Positions 1 to 9,298 are shown, counted from the first letter of the stretch. The stretch is 32,236 nt of DNA from Natronohydrobacter sp. (GCA_007117255.1 SKGU01000128.1:1-32236); one strand, 5' to 3'. The notes: generated by a model not told the origin, from the letters alone. A program made the numbers and translations.

Positions 1-23
1 GCCTGTGCCCTTGGGGCACAGGC
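1..23 (-). terminator. Hairpin downstream of the acyl-CoA dehydrogenase gene
   Basis: GCCTGTGCCC-TTG-GGGCACAGGC: 10-bp perfect stem with 3-nt loop, just past the (-) strand stop at 32. Window edge prevents checking for a T-tract. Confidence 0.55.
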
Positions 24-31
24 ACTGGTGC

Positions 32-1705
32 TTACATGAGACGGCGCGTGATGACCTGCGCCTGAATCTCGCCTGCACCCTCGAAAATGTTCAGGATGCG
101 CGCGTCACACAGAATGCGGCTAATCTGGTATTCCAGCGCAAATCCGTTCCCACCGTGGATCTGCAAGCCGTTATCAGCGGCCGCCCAGGCCACGCGTGCG
201 CCAAGTAGCTTCGCCATGCCCGCTTCCAGATCACAGCGACGCTCGGCGTCTTTTTCGCGTGCGCTGAAATAGGTCAATTGACGCGCAACCATGATTTCCA
301 CTGCCATCATGGCCAGTTTCGCGGCGACGCGTGGGAATTCGATCAGCGATTTTCCGAATTGCTTGCGGTCTTCGGCATATTGCATCGACACTTCCAGCGC
401 ATTCTGCGCCACGCCAATGGCGCGCGCCGCGGTCTGGATGCGCGCGGATTCAAAGGTCTGCATCAACTGCTTGAAGCCTTGACCTTCCTCGCCACCGAGC
501 AGGTTTTCGCCTTTCACGCGGAAATCGTCGAAATTGACGGTGTATTCCTTCATTCCGCGATAGCCCAGAACCTCGATCTCGCCGCCGGAAATGCCGGGAT
601 CGACAAAGGGCTTCTCATCTGTGCCTGGCGTCTTTTCTGCCAAAAACATCGACAAGCCGCGATAATCCTTGGTGTCGGGGATCGTGCGGGCAAGAACAGT
701 CATCACATGGGTGCGTGCCGCATGTGTGATCCATGTCTTGTTTCCATTCACGACCCAGTCATCGCCATCCTTGACAGCGCGCGTGCGTAAGCTGCCAAGA
801 TCAGAGCCAGTGTTGGGTTCGGTGAAGACCGCTGTTGGCAGGATTTCACCCGAAGACAGTTTCGGCAGCCAATGTTCTTTCTGTTCCTGCGTGCCACCAC
901 AGATGATGAGTTCCGCCGCGATTTCAGTACGGGTGCCGAGGCTACCTACCCCAATATAGCCGCGTGAAAGTTCTTCTGAAACCACAACCATGGCCGCCTT
1001 TGGCATGCCCAGACCGCCAAACTCTTCGGGGATCGTCAGGCCGAACACCCCCATCTCAGAGAGTTGTTCAATCACCTGCATCGGGATCAACTCATCCTTC
1101 AGGTGCCATTCATGCGCATGCGGGATAATCTGTTCATCAGAATAACGGCGGAATTGGTCGCGAATCATTTCCAGCTCTTCATCGAGACCTGTCGCGCCAA
1201 ATGTTGCGCGACCGTGGTTTTCACGCATCAACTGAACCAGACGCATCCGCGCCCCATCGGTATTGCCGCTTTCACGCAAGCTGCGTACGGCATCGGTCTG
1301 GAATTCAGACAGATCGGCCCAATCAAGGCCCATATCCACCATACGAACAGCTTCGCCCTGGTTCATCGGGATTCCGCCAGCGATCTGTTGCAGGTATTCG
1401 CCAAAAGCGATTTGAAGGATCAGTTGTTCCATTTCGCCGAACTGGCCGTCAGCTTGCAAGCGCTCGGCCCAACCCTGCATTTGACGCAGACTTTCAACAT
1501 AGGTTGCCAGCCACGCCAGACCATGTGCGGCATATTGATCAGTATCCAGCAGCGCCGGATCGACCTTGCCATTTGGTGCAATGCGCGCGCGCACCGCGTC
1601 ACGAGCCCGATCCATCACCGTTTCAACCGGTGCAAGTGCCGCGCATGTCACACTGAGAAGGTCCGTCATCACGGGCGAAGGCATTGCGGTTCCATCATGT
1701 GGCAT
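32..1705 (-). CDS. mcd: Acyl-CoA dehydrogenase with ~170-aa N-terminal extension, likely (2S)-methylsuccinyl-CoA dehydrogenase (ethylmalonyl-CoA pathway)
   Basis: 557-aa ORF; C-terminal ACAD fold motifs (FTEPNTGSDLGSLRTRA, GNKTWITHAAR, QIHGGNGFALEYQISRILCDARILNIFEGAGEIQ). The extended N-terminus (AAHGLAWLATYVESLRQMQGWAERL) matches my recollection of Mcd proteins. Confidence 0.75.
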   Translation of the reverse strand: MPHDGTAMPSPVMTDLLSVTCAALAPVETVMDRARDAVRARIAPNGKVDPALLDTDQYAAHGLAWLATYVESLRQMQGWAERLQADGQFGEMEQLILQIAFGEYLQQIAGGIPMNQGEAVRMVDMGLDWADLSEFQTDAVRSLRESGNTDGARMRLVQLMRENHGRATFGATGLDEELEMIRDQFRRYSDEQIIPHAHEWHLKDELIPMQVIEQLSEMGVFGLTIPEEFGGLGMPKAAMVVVSEELSRGYIGVGSLGTRTEIAAELIICGGTQEQKEHWLPKLSSGEILPTAVFTEPNTGSDLGSLRTRAVKDGDDWVVNGNKTWITHAARTHVMTVLARTIPDTKDYRGLSMFLAEKTPGTDEKPFVDPGISGGEIEVLGYRGMKEYTVNFDDFRVKGENLLGGEEGQGFKQLMQTFESARIQTAARAIGVAQNALEVSMQYAEDRKQFGKSLIEFPRVAAKLAMMAVEIMVARQLTYFSAREKDAERRCDLEAGMAKLLGARVAWAAADNGLQIHGGNGFALEYQISRILCDARILNIFEGAGEIQAQVITRRLM

Positions 1706-1860
1706 CGGTCACTCCATCTTTGTCAGTCGGCGATTTTGCAATTGCAGCATTACATAGGGCCTTGAAGGATACCAAGCAACATAAATACGCCGGACTGTGC
1801 CATTCTTTGCATTTATGTCGCAGGTGTTTTGCGCGACCTGGTGCCGCAGTCGTGACAGGA

Positions 1861-3633
1861 TTACCCGGAGATCTGCTCGCGCAAGACAGATCCTGTCATG
1901 GATACAAACAGATAAATGCCAAGGAAGATCAGAAACGCCAGCGCCGAGTTTTCCAACTTGCGTGGGTAAGTGGGTTCATCCGGGGCCACAGGTTCCACTG
2001 AAAGAGCCAGATAACGAACCTGTCGGCTGACTTCGAGGCGCGCAGATTCCAGTTGTTGCATGGCCTGTGCACGCATCATCTCGCGGGTTTGGACTTCGGC
2101 TTCGGCCATGATCAACTGGCTTTGCGTGCGTGCAAGCGACGCTGTGCCCGATGTATCGCGTGTCATTGAACCGCGCAGCGTTTCGATCTGGGCACGCAAT
2201 GCCTCTTCTCGCCGTTCCAGTGGTTGCAGACGTGCCGGATTCGGGCGCGGGTTTGATCGCATTTCCTGCAGGCTTAACCGCGTCTGCGTCAACTCTGCTT
2301 CCAGTGTCCCGATCTGTTGCGACAACAGCGATAACTCCACTTCGCTTGACAGCACTTCGGAACGCTCTTGCAAATCGACCACGGCAAGGCGCGCTTCGAT
2401 CAGCTTTTGTTGTGCGTCTTCAAGGCTTTGACGCGCTTCGGTCATTTGGCTGTCACGCAATCGCTGGGTCATCATGTCGACATGCTCTTCGGCATAGCGG
2501 ATCAACGCGCGCGAGAAACGTTCACTGTCTTCAGGGCTGGCAGCAATCACCTCCATCCTGATAACGCCTTCGGTTGGGTCGTATCCGATCTGGACCTGCC
2601 GTTTGAACAGCCGATAGGCTGCTTCATCGGAAACATCTTCCGGCAAGCGTTTGAGCAAATCGATGTTTTCGCCGCTGAAATGATCCTTGAAGCCTTCTTC
2701 CGCGTCCAGCCGCAACATGGCAGACCGCGACTGCAAGAAGCTTTGTACAGAGGATGCTTCATTCTGGCCGCCTAATCCCATCCCGGCAGCAGAGGGCAGC
2801 ATACCACCAAGGTCGCCCATGCCTGCGCTATCAGCTTGCTGAATGATGAACTGGCTTTCTGTGGCATACATCGGCGTAGCGATCAGATAGAAATACCACG
2901 TTACAATAAATGTCGGCAGCGTCACGAATACCAGCAGGCGTGCGCCCAGAAGGGCAAGGCGCTTGCGCCTGCGTTTGGCGATCTCGCGCTGAACCTTGCG
3001 CAGCTCCTTGTCGCGTTCGCTGGACAGACGCGCCATACGTTCCTTGGCCACTGTAACAGGGTTGGATGCGTCCTCTCTTACGACGGGGGCGGTGTCTGGC
3101 CGTGGTGCAAGTTCGCGGCTTTGCGAGGCACCTTCGTTCTGTACCAGCTCAAGCATGGTCGAGCGCGCAAATGGGTCAATGCCGCGCTGGCGCAGCAGCA
3201 AGACGGCTTCATGTGCCGAGGTCGGACGGATTCCGTATTTCTGTGCAACGCGCATCGCCATGCGCAATTGCCGTGCGGTCAGCCCTTCATCTCGAATTGC
3301 GTCAAGGGTGTTCAGGGCATCGGGTCGCCCTTCAACATCTGCGCCAACAGGTGTTTCAGGCTGCGACCGGTCGGCTTGGTCCGGTGCTGTTCCAGCCGTG
3401 GGTTTGGGACGTTTCTCGATTCGGACCGCGGGCGTTTCAGGCGAAGATGGCTGCTGTACCGAGGCTGGGGAATCTTCATCGGCGAGTTCTGCGTCCTGAA
3501 CTTGATCCGACGCGTTCTGCTTCGTCAACTGAGACGACTGGGATCTTGCGTCCTTGTCTGCTGTTGCCGGTGTGCCCGATGCGGGCGCAGTGCGGCGCAG
3601 GCGGAAGCGCTTGGATTTAATCTGAGTAGTCAT
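1861..3633 (-). CDS. kpsE: Capsule polysaccharide export inner-membrane protein (KpsE/BexC/Wzc-like)
   Basis: Two terminal TM segments (LLVFVTLPTFIVTWYFYLIATPMYATESQFIIQ ... NSALAFLIFLGIYLFVSM) flanking a periplasmic coiled coil; long charged cytoplasmic N-terminus. Start chosen at MTTQIKSKRF (3633) rather than the ORF-track start at 3699, giving a 17-bp overlap with kpsT. Confidence 0.8.
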   Translation of the reverse strand: MTTQIKSKRFRLRRTAPASGTPATADKDARSQSSQLTKQNASDQVQDAELADEDSPASVQQPSSPETPAVRIEKRPKPTAGTAPDQADRSQPETPVGADVEGRPDALNTLDAIRDEGLTARQLRMAMRVAQKYGIRPTSAHEAVLLLRQRGIDPFARSTMLELVQNEGASQSRELAPRPDTAPVVREDASNPVTVAKERMARLSSERDKELRKVQREIAKRRRKRLALLGARLLVFVTLPTFIVTWYFYLIATPMYATESQFIIQQADSAGMGDLGGMLPSAAGMGLGGQNEASSVQSFLQSRSAMLRLDAEEGFKDHFSGENIDLLKRLPEDVSDEAAYRLFKRQVQIGYDPTEGVIRMEVIAASPEDSERFSRALIRYAEEHVDMMTQRLRDSQMTEARQSLEDAQQKLIEARLAVVDLQERSEVLSSEVELSLLSQQIGTLEAELTQTRLSLQEMRSNPRPNPARLQPLERREEALRAQIETLRGSMTRDTSGTASLARTQSQLIMAEAEVQTREMMRAQAMQQLESARLEVSRQVRYLALSVEPVAPDEPTYPRKLENSALAFLIFLGIYLFVSMTGSVLREQISG

Positions 3634-4270
3634 ACAGTTCCTTGGCTTCCTCGAGCGTGTCGAAGAAAAACAGCTTGCCATCAAGCATGACGGCTGCAAC
3701 GTTGCAGAATTTGGACAAGATATCTACCTGATGCGATACGATCACAAGGGTCGAGGTTTCGAATCTTTCCCGCATCACCCCGCCGGCCCTGCGATTGAAG
3801 CCGACATCAGTGGTGGATGGCATGCCTTCATCGATCAGATACAGGTCAAAATTCATGGCCAGCATCAACGACAAGGACAGGCGCGAGCGCATGCCCTGAC
3901 TATATGTCCCCAGAGGCAGGTCGAAATATTCGCCAATGTCGCACAGCCAGCGGCAAAAGGCTTCCACCTCATCAGGGCTCAGGCTGTAGAGAGATGCAAT
4001 GTAGCGTACATTTTCTGTGCCGGATTGTTTCGTATCCAGCCCCCCCATGAAGCCCAGCGGAAAAGACACACTGCAATTGCGGTGGATGCGTCCTTCGTCT
4101 GGTTTTTCAAGTCCGGCCATCATGTTGATAACCGTCGTTTTCCCTGTTCCGTTCTTGGCAAGAATCCCCAGGTTCATCCCACGGTTCACAGTGAAGCTTG
4201 CATCATCCAGAATGACCTTGCGCTGTGTGCCCGTCCAGAATGACTTGCTGACATTTTCGAATTCCAACAT
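3617..4270 (-). CDS. kpsT: Polysaccharide export ABC transporter ATP-binding protein (KpsT-like)
   Basis: Walker A-like GILAKNGTGKTT, signature YSQGMRSRLSLSLML, Walker B FDLYLIDEGMPSTTD, SHQVD H-loop; adjacent to kpsE. Confidence 0.85.
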   Translation of the reverse strand: MLEFENVSKSFWTGTQRKVILDDASFTVNRGMNLGILAKNGTGKTTVINMMAGLEKPDEGRIHRNCSVSFPLGFMGGLDTKQSGTENVRYIASLYSLSPDEVEAFCRWLCDIGEYFDLPLGTYSQGMRSRLSLSLMLAMNFDLYLIDEGMPSTTDVGFNRRAGGVMRERFETSTLVIVSHQVDILSKFCNVAAVMLDGKLFFFDTLEEAKELYDYSD

Positions 4271-4515
4271 GTCCTTGCGCCCGACTCACCTGCTTGACCA
4301 CATTATATACACAAACCCGACATCAACGAAAAATCGGATCAAGCGCCCATACCGCCTGACGTCGCGATCATCATCCCTGATGGACTATGTGTGCATCCAG
4401 CAGATATCGCAATCCTAGCGCAGTATCAGTAAAGACGCTGTGAAAAACGTGCAACACGCCCGATCCTGTCGGGTGTGCTCCTGTTTTGGCAAGTTTGTCT
4501 GGCTTTGATGCGGGC

Positions 4516-5079
4516 TTATCTGCCCCAAGCGCGATTGGCGCCGCAGTCGAAATGCACGAAATTCGACCCTGAATAGCGCCCCACACCGCCTGCGTTGCAT
4601 GATTGTGCGGCTTGTGCGATCTGCGCGACCGTGCGTGACCGCAAACGAACATCTGCAGCTTGACCCACTAGGTGCAGCGAGTTCTGCGCCACACCGCTCG
4701 ACCGGGCGCGTAGCATTGCGTTGGTCTGGGGCGAACGATAGCCCGACAGCAGCATATATGGTTCGCTTACGCGCAGGATGTTATGCGCGGCAGCCAGAAA
4801 ATCTATCGTGCGGGCGTCGATGTTGTGGACTTGATTATTCCGCCAATCGCGGAAGAAGTGATTGATTTCGCCCAAGGATTCGGGAATGTACTTGCCGTCG
4901 ATCCAGTAGATGACGTTGATATTCTCGCCTGTCCGGCCTGAGTAGAATTTCACGCGTCGAATGTCGCCCGAACCCCGTGCATAAGCTGTCACCCCAGGAA
5001 AAAACGGAGCCGCTGTTATTGCTGTCGCCGCGAAAGCCCCCAAGAGCGACCGGCGCGTGATCGTCGATGCATCTGGCAT
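4516..5079 (-). CDS. DUF882 / YcbK-like (M15-type peptidase fold) exported protein with Tat-like signal
   Basis: MPDASTITRRSLLGAFAATAITAAPFFPGVTAYA leader; GYRSPQTNAMLRARSSGVAQNSLHLVGQAADVRL and NFVHFD metal-ligand-like motifs. Start reassigned from 5376 to 5079. Confidence 0.85.
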   Translation of the reverse strand: MPDASTITRRSLLGAFAATAITAAPFFPGVTAYARGSGDIRRVKFYSGRTGENINVIYWIDGKYIPESLGEINHFFRDWRNNQVHNIDARTIDFLAAAHNILRVSEPYMLLSGYRSPQTNAMLRARSSGVAQNSLHLVGQAADVRLRSRTVAQIAQAAQSCNAGGVGRYSGSNFVHFDCGANRAWGR

Positions 5080-5465
5080 GAAATGTTTTATTCCTTGTCC
5101 CTGCGATGCGCATGCGGCTTGGCCGTCTGTTGATTGCGCATGTTCCATTTCTGTTGGGTGGCAATGGCCGCCTCGCGCATCAGTGGTGCCACAGTTGCCT
5201 TCGAAGCCCAAGTATTTTTCAAAGTTGGAACGCGCTGCACTTGGCGTTTGAGCGGAAATTTGCCAACGGACTTCAACGTTGTCACGGGCGTTGCTGGAGG
5301 CGGGCGAGTGATTTGGTGTTGTCATGGGGGCAGTCTTATCTGCGAAATCTTCAAAAATCCTAAAAGACACGATCAAGAATCGAAACCGCTCCGCTCGCAG
5401 GCTTGTGACTGGACGTGATGAGCGATATTCTGCCTAACTTGTGCCAATTGGTTTGAGGGACAAGA

Positions 5466-7076
5466 ATGATTGGATTCAGGGTGGATCGTTCGTCAAAAGC
5501 TATGCGACATTCGGTTTGGGCATTGGCTGTCGCGGTTATGCTGGCGCCAGCGGTTCCGGCGAAGGCTCAGCAATTCCCGGCATTCCGGCAAGCCGTTGCT
5601 GAAAGTGTATCGGCGAATACTGCGGTGTCCGCCTTTTATCGCGAAAACGGATACGCGCCGATCTGGACGGGCGCGGAAGATGCTCCCCGCCGCGAGGCGC
5701 TGCTGACAGCGCTGTCACGCGCGGGTGAGCACGGATTGCCCGTCGAACGCTACGATCTGCCCGGTCTCATTGCCGCCTTTGAAGCGGTCCAGAGCGAGCG
5801 GGACAGGGGCATACTTGAAGCACGCGTGACCGAAGTTTTCCTGAAATACGCGCGCGATATAACCAGCGGCGTGCTTGATCCCAGGCAGGTTGATCGTAGC
5901 ATCGTGCGTGTCTTGCCGCGCCCGGATCCGGAAAAGCTGCTTGCGGATATGACACGCCTGCCTGCGACCACGGTACTGCGCAATCTTATACCTGTCGCGC
6001 CGGAATATGCGCGTCTGTTTCATGCCCGCAAAAACCTGGAGCAGGTGATCGACGACGGCGGTTGGGGGCCGCGCGTGCCTGAGACGCGTTTCACGCCTGG
6101 CACATCAGGCGCAGAGGTTATTGCCCTGCGCAACCGTCTGATTGCCATGGGCTATCTTCAGCGCTCTGCGGCAGCCAGTTATGATTCGGCGCTGCAGATG
6201 GCTGTCATGAATTTTCAGCAGAATCATGGGATCGAGGCCGATGGCATTGCAGGTGTGGCGACGATACGGGCCATAAATGTTGCACCTGAAGAACGCCTGA
6301 AGTCGGTCATTGTCGCGATGGAGCGCGAACGCTGGCTGAACATTCCGCGCGGCGACCGCCACATATGGGTGAATCTGACGGATTTCACGTCGCAGATCAT
6401 CGATAATGACCAAGTGACCTTTGAGACGATTTCTGTTGTAGGTGCGCAAGCCAGCGATCGCCAGACCCCCGAATTTTCGGATCACATGCGGTATCTGGAA
6501 ATCAACCCGGACTGGACTTTGCCGCGTTCGATTCTGGCGCGGTCATACTGGGGGGCGCTGGCCTCTGGCGGTGCGCGGCATCTGGAGATTGTCGATGCGC
6601 GCGGACGTGTCGTGCCGCGCGGGGCTATCGATTTTTCGCGCTACACGCCTGCAAATTTCCCATTCAATGTGCGCCAGCCTCCAGGGCCGAGCAATGCGTT
6701 GGGTGAAGTGAAATTCATGTTCCCCAATCCCTATGCGATCTATCTGCATGACACGCCGGAACGCCACTTGTTCCGGACAACTGTACGCACGCATTCATCC
6801 GGATGCGTACGGCTGAATGACCCGCGTGACTTCGCTTACGAATTGTTGTCACGTCAGAGCGATGATCCGCAGGGACTGTATCATTCGGTTCTGAACACGC
6901 GCCAGCAAACGCGGGTATATCTTGATGACCCGGTGCCCGTGCATCTGGTCTATCGCACAGCCTTCACCAATGTGCGCGGTGAGCTGAACTTCCGGGCCGA
7001 TATGTACGGGCGTGATGCGAAAATATATGAAGCGCTTCAGCGCCTCGGAGCGGGCACAAACGGTCTGCAAATCTGA
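5466..7076 (+). CDS. L,D-transpeptidase, YcbB/LdtD family, with peptidoglycan-binding domain
   Basis: Signal peptide (HSVWALAVAVMLAPAVPAKAQQ), PG_binding_1-like segment (EVIALRNRLIAMGYL..YDSALQMAVMNFQQNHGIEADGIAG), catalytic THSSGCVRLNDP. Confidence 0.9.
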   Translation: MIGFRVDRSSKAMRHSVWALAVAVMLAPAVPAKAQQFPAFRQAVAESVSANTAVSAFYRENGYAPIWTGAEDAPRREALLTALSRAGEHGLPVERYDLPGLIAAFEAVQSERDRGILEARVTEVFLKYARDITSGVLDPRQVDRSIVRVLPRPDPEKLLADMTRLPATTVLRNLIPVAPEYARLFHARKNLEQVIDDGGWGPRVPETRFTPGTSGAEVIALRNRLIAMGYLQRSAAASYDSALQMAVMNFQQNHGIEADGIAGVATIRAINVAPEERLKSVIVAMERERWLNIPRGDRHIWVNLTDFTSQIIDNDQVTFETISVVGAQASDRQTPEFSDHMRYLEINPDWTLPRSILARSYWGALASGGARHLEIVDARGRVVPRGAIDFSRYTPANFPFNVRQPPGPSNALGEVKFMFPNPYAIYLHDTPERHLFRTTVRTHSSGCVRLNDPRDFAYELLSRQSDDPQGLYHSVLNTRQQTRVYLDDPVPVHLVYRTAFTNVRGELNFRADMYGRDAKIYEALQRLGAGTNGLQI

Positions 7077-7083
7077 TATACCG

Positions 7084-7113
7084 GCCGTGGCACAGCGCAG
7101 GTTGTGCCACGGC
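7084..7113 (+). terminator. Hairpin downstream of the L,D-transpeptidase gene
   Basis: GCCGTGGCACA-GCGCAGGT-TGTGCCACGGC: 11-bp perfect inverted repeat, 8-nt loop, beginning 8 nt after the stop; no clear T-tract. Confidence 0.55.
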
Positions 7114-7210
7114 TGTCTGCGATATCGAGATTTTGAGTTGCCCGCTGTTACCAAGCTGTTACAATTCGGGTAGATACAGGGCGTGGCAACCTGACCAAGG
7201 AGCGCGTCCA

Positions 7211-7498
7211 ATGGGACTCGATATCATGCAAGAAATTGATGTGATTGCGGAACGTGTTATCGCGATTATTGCCGAACAGGCGATGCTGGACCCTGCGGAG
7301 ATCACACGCGGGTCCCGCCTGTCTGAACTTGGCATTGACAGCCTTGGGGTTGTCGAGTGCATCTTCGGCATTGAAGAGAGCTTTGGCATCACGGTGCCTT
7401 TCAATGCAAACACGCCGGATCAGGCAGGTTTTGACATCTCTTCTGTTGGTTCGATCATTGCAGAGGTCGAAAAGCTGGTGGCGCGTCAAGCCGCATGA
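7211..7498 (+). CDS. Acyl carrier protein (NodF-like stand-alone ACP)
   Basis: LSELGIDSLGVVE phosphopantetheine-attachment motif; ATG at 7211 preceded by AAGGAGCG RBS-like sequence (ORF track start 7133 is upstream). Overlaps the next CDS by ATGA. Confidence 0.85.
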   Translation: MGLDIMQEIDVIAERVIAIIAEQAMLDPAEITRGSRLSELGIDSLGVVECIFGIEESFGITVPFNANTPDQAGFDISSVGSIIAEVEKLVARQAA

Positions 7499-8706
7499 GG
7501 CGCGTGGTCATCACGGGATGCGGCACGCTTAATCCGCTGGGCAAGAATGTGGCTGAAACCCATGCCGCGATGCGGACGGGGGATTGTGCCATTGGTCCGC
7601 TGACCTGCCGAGATGTGGATCGCTTGAGCGTGCGTATCGGCGCGGAATTGCAAGATTACGAGCCAGAAAAACATTTTGCGCGCAATTCGCTGTCCTTGTT
7701 GGACAGGTTTACCCAAATTGCGCTGATCGCTGCTCGTCAGGCCATGGCGCAGGCAGAACTGGCCCTAGATGAGGCTGCGGTTTTGCGCTCTGGCGTTGTT
7801 CTTGGCACGGCAGGGGGCGGCAATACGACCGTCGATGACAATTACCGCACTGTCTATGAGGATGGAAAGAATCGCGTGCATCCGTTCGTGGTGCCGCGGT
7901 TGATGCATAATGCAGCGACATCGCATGTTGCGATGGAATTCGGTCTGAAAGGCCCGAGTTTCACTGTCTCAACCGCCTGTGCCTCGTCCAATCATGCGAT
8001 GGGGCAGGCGTTTCACCTGATCCGTCATGGCAGTGCAGATGTCATGCTGACCGGTGGATCAGAGGCAATGCTGTGTTTTGGTGGTATCAAGGCGTGGGAA
8101 GGTCTCCGTGTCATGTCGCGCGATACCTGCCGCCCATTTTCGCGCGATCGGTCTGGCATGGTTCAGGGCGAGGGGGGCGCGGTTTTTGTCTTCGAAGAGC
8201 TGGAACATGCGCGCGCGCGTGGGGCGGCGATCCTGGCGGAAGTGGCGGGCTTCGGCATGAGTTCGGACGCGGGTGATATCGTCATGCCTGATCTGGACGG
8301 CCCTGTGCGCGCCATGCGCGCGGCGTTGACCGATGCCGGGCTGGACGCTGCTCAGGTCGGCTATGTCAATGCGCATGGCACGGGCACGGCTGCCAATGAC
8401 CGGGTCGAGGCACAGGCCCTGGGTGTGGTTCTGGGCGATCATCTGCGCAATGTGCCAGTATCATCGACCAAATCCATGCATGGACATCTGATCGGCGGCA
8501 CCAGCGCGGTAGAGCTGCTGGCCTGCTTGCTGGCAATTCAGCACGATGTAATCGCGCCAACAGTGAATTTTACCGAGGCTGACGCCGAGATGGCGCTGGA
8601 TGTGGTGCCAAACACAGCACGCGAAGCGCGGGTCGATGTGGCCATGTCGAATGCCTTCGCCTTTGGTGGCCTGAATGCGGTCCTTATCGTGAAACGCTTC
8701 GCCTGA
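7495..8706 (+). CDS. Beta-ketoacyl-ACP synthase II family (NodE/FabF-like)
   Basis: STACASSNHAMGQAF (Cys nucleophile), VNAHGTGTAAND and SSTKSMHGHLIGG (two His), NAFAFGGLNAVL C-terminus. Confidence 0.92.
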   Translation: MRRVVITGCGTLNPLGKNVAETHAAMRTGDCAIGPLTCRDVDRLSVRIGAELQDYEPEKHFARNSLSLLDRFTQIALIAARQAMAQAELALDEAAVLRSGVVLGTAGGGNTTVDDNYRTVYEDGKNRVHPFVVPRLMHNAATSHVAMEFGLKGPSFTVSTACASSNHAMGQAFHLIRHGSADVMLTGGSEAMLCFGGIKAWEGLRVMSRDTCRPFSRDRSGMVQGEGGAVFVFEELEHARARGAAILAEVAGFGMSSDAGDIVMPDLDGPVRAMRAALTDAGLDAAQVGYVNAHGTGTAANDRVEAQALGVVLGDHLRNVPVSSTKSMHGHLIGGTSAVELLACLLAIQHDVIAPTVNFTEADAEMALDVVPNTAREARVDVAMSNAFAFGGLNAVLIVKRFA

Positions 8707-8727
8707 GACCAGCCAATGTGGCTGGTC
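8707..8727. terminator. Hairpin between convergent ketosynthase and MarR genes
   Basis: GACCAGCC-AATGT-GGCTGGTC 8-bp inverted repeat between the convergent stops; no T-tract. Confidence 0.45.
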
Positions 8728-9229
8728 AGCGACTGGCCGCAGCCTTGCGTACAGGCTCCGTGTCATCTTTGAGCGGCGCGTCCATGTTCTGAACAGTGTC
8801 GCGCAACTCGTTAAGAAGGTTCAGTAATGTGTCAAGGCGTGTGGGGCCGAACGCATCGGCAAGACGCTGATAGGTTGGCTCAGATTCTTCGACCACTTCT
8901 TCGAAAAGACTGCGGCCTTCATCGGTCAGGCGAACCATATGACGACGGGCATCGTTGCAATCGACTGGTGCAATAAGCCCGCGCTGGGTCAGACAGCGAA
9001 AGATCCTGGTCAGCGAGGGCGGCAGGATCACGCAGCGTTCGGCCAGCGTTTTGGCGTCCAGCGCGTCGGCTTCTGCCAAGGCCCGCAACACACGCCATTG
9101 TGGCATCGTCAGGTCGTGACTGTCGATGAATGGCTTGAACAATCGGGTCGTTGCCTCGCGCGAGCGTAGCAGCGCAATGGGCAAGGATTTCTCGAACTTG
9201 CGTAATGATGTTGTCGTGCTTAGTGCCAT
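8726..9229 (-). CDS. MarR family transcriptional regulator (HpaR-like)
   Basis: wHTH pattern (LTMPQWRVLRALAEADALDAKTLAERCVILPPSLTRIFRCLTQRGLI..DARRHMVRLTDEGRSLF) resembling homoprotocatechuate-type MarR regulators. Confidence 0.85.
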   Translation of the reverse strand: MALSTTTSLRKFEKSLPIALLRSREATTRLFKPFIDSHDLTMPQWRVLRALAEADALDAKTLAERCVILPPSLTRIFRCLTQRGLIAPVDCNDARRHMVRLTDEGRSLFEEVVEESEPTYQRLADAFGPTRLDTLLNLLNELRDTVQNMDAPLKDDTEPVRKAAASR

Positions 9230-9278
9230 GGCCTCACTTTCTGCATTTGTGAAAGTTTAGCAGGCCATGCCGTATTTT

Positions 9279-9298
9279 CAAATGAAAATTATTTTGCA
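9279..9298. promoter_or_regulatory. Candidate second Fur/Mur-type metal box upstream of the MarR gene
   Basis: CAAATGAAAATTATTTTGCA matches 16/20 positions of the 13296-13315 box (CAAATGAGAATTATTCTCAA); overlaps the last codons of the metal permease. Confidence 0.35.

Noticed and set aside
1064-1765. 233-aa (+) ORF antisense to the acyl-CoA dehydrogenase
   Set aside because: Shadow ORF; no domain, overlaps conserved ACAD coding sequence.
4371-4652. Short (-) ORFs upstream of kpsT (also 4415-4600), considered as a missing kpsM
   Set aside because: No membrane segments or ABC-2 permease features; overlaps the 3' end of the DUF882 gene out of frame.
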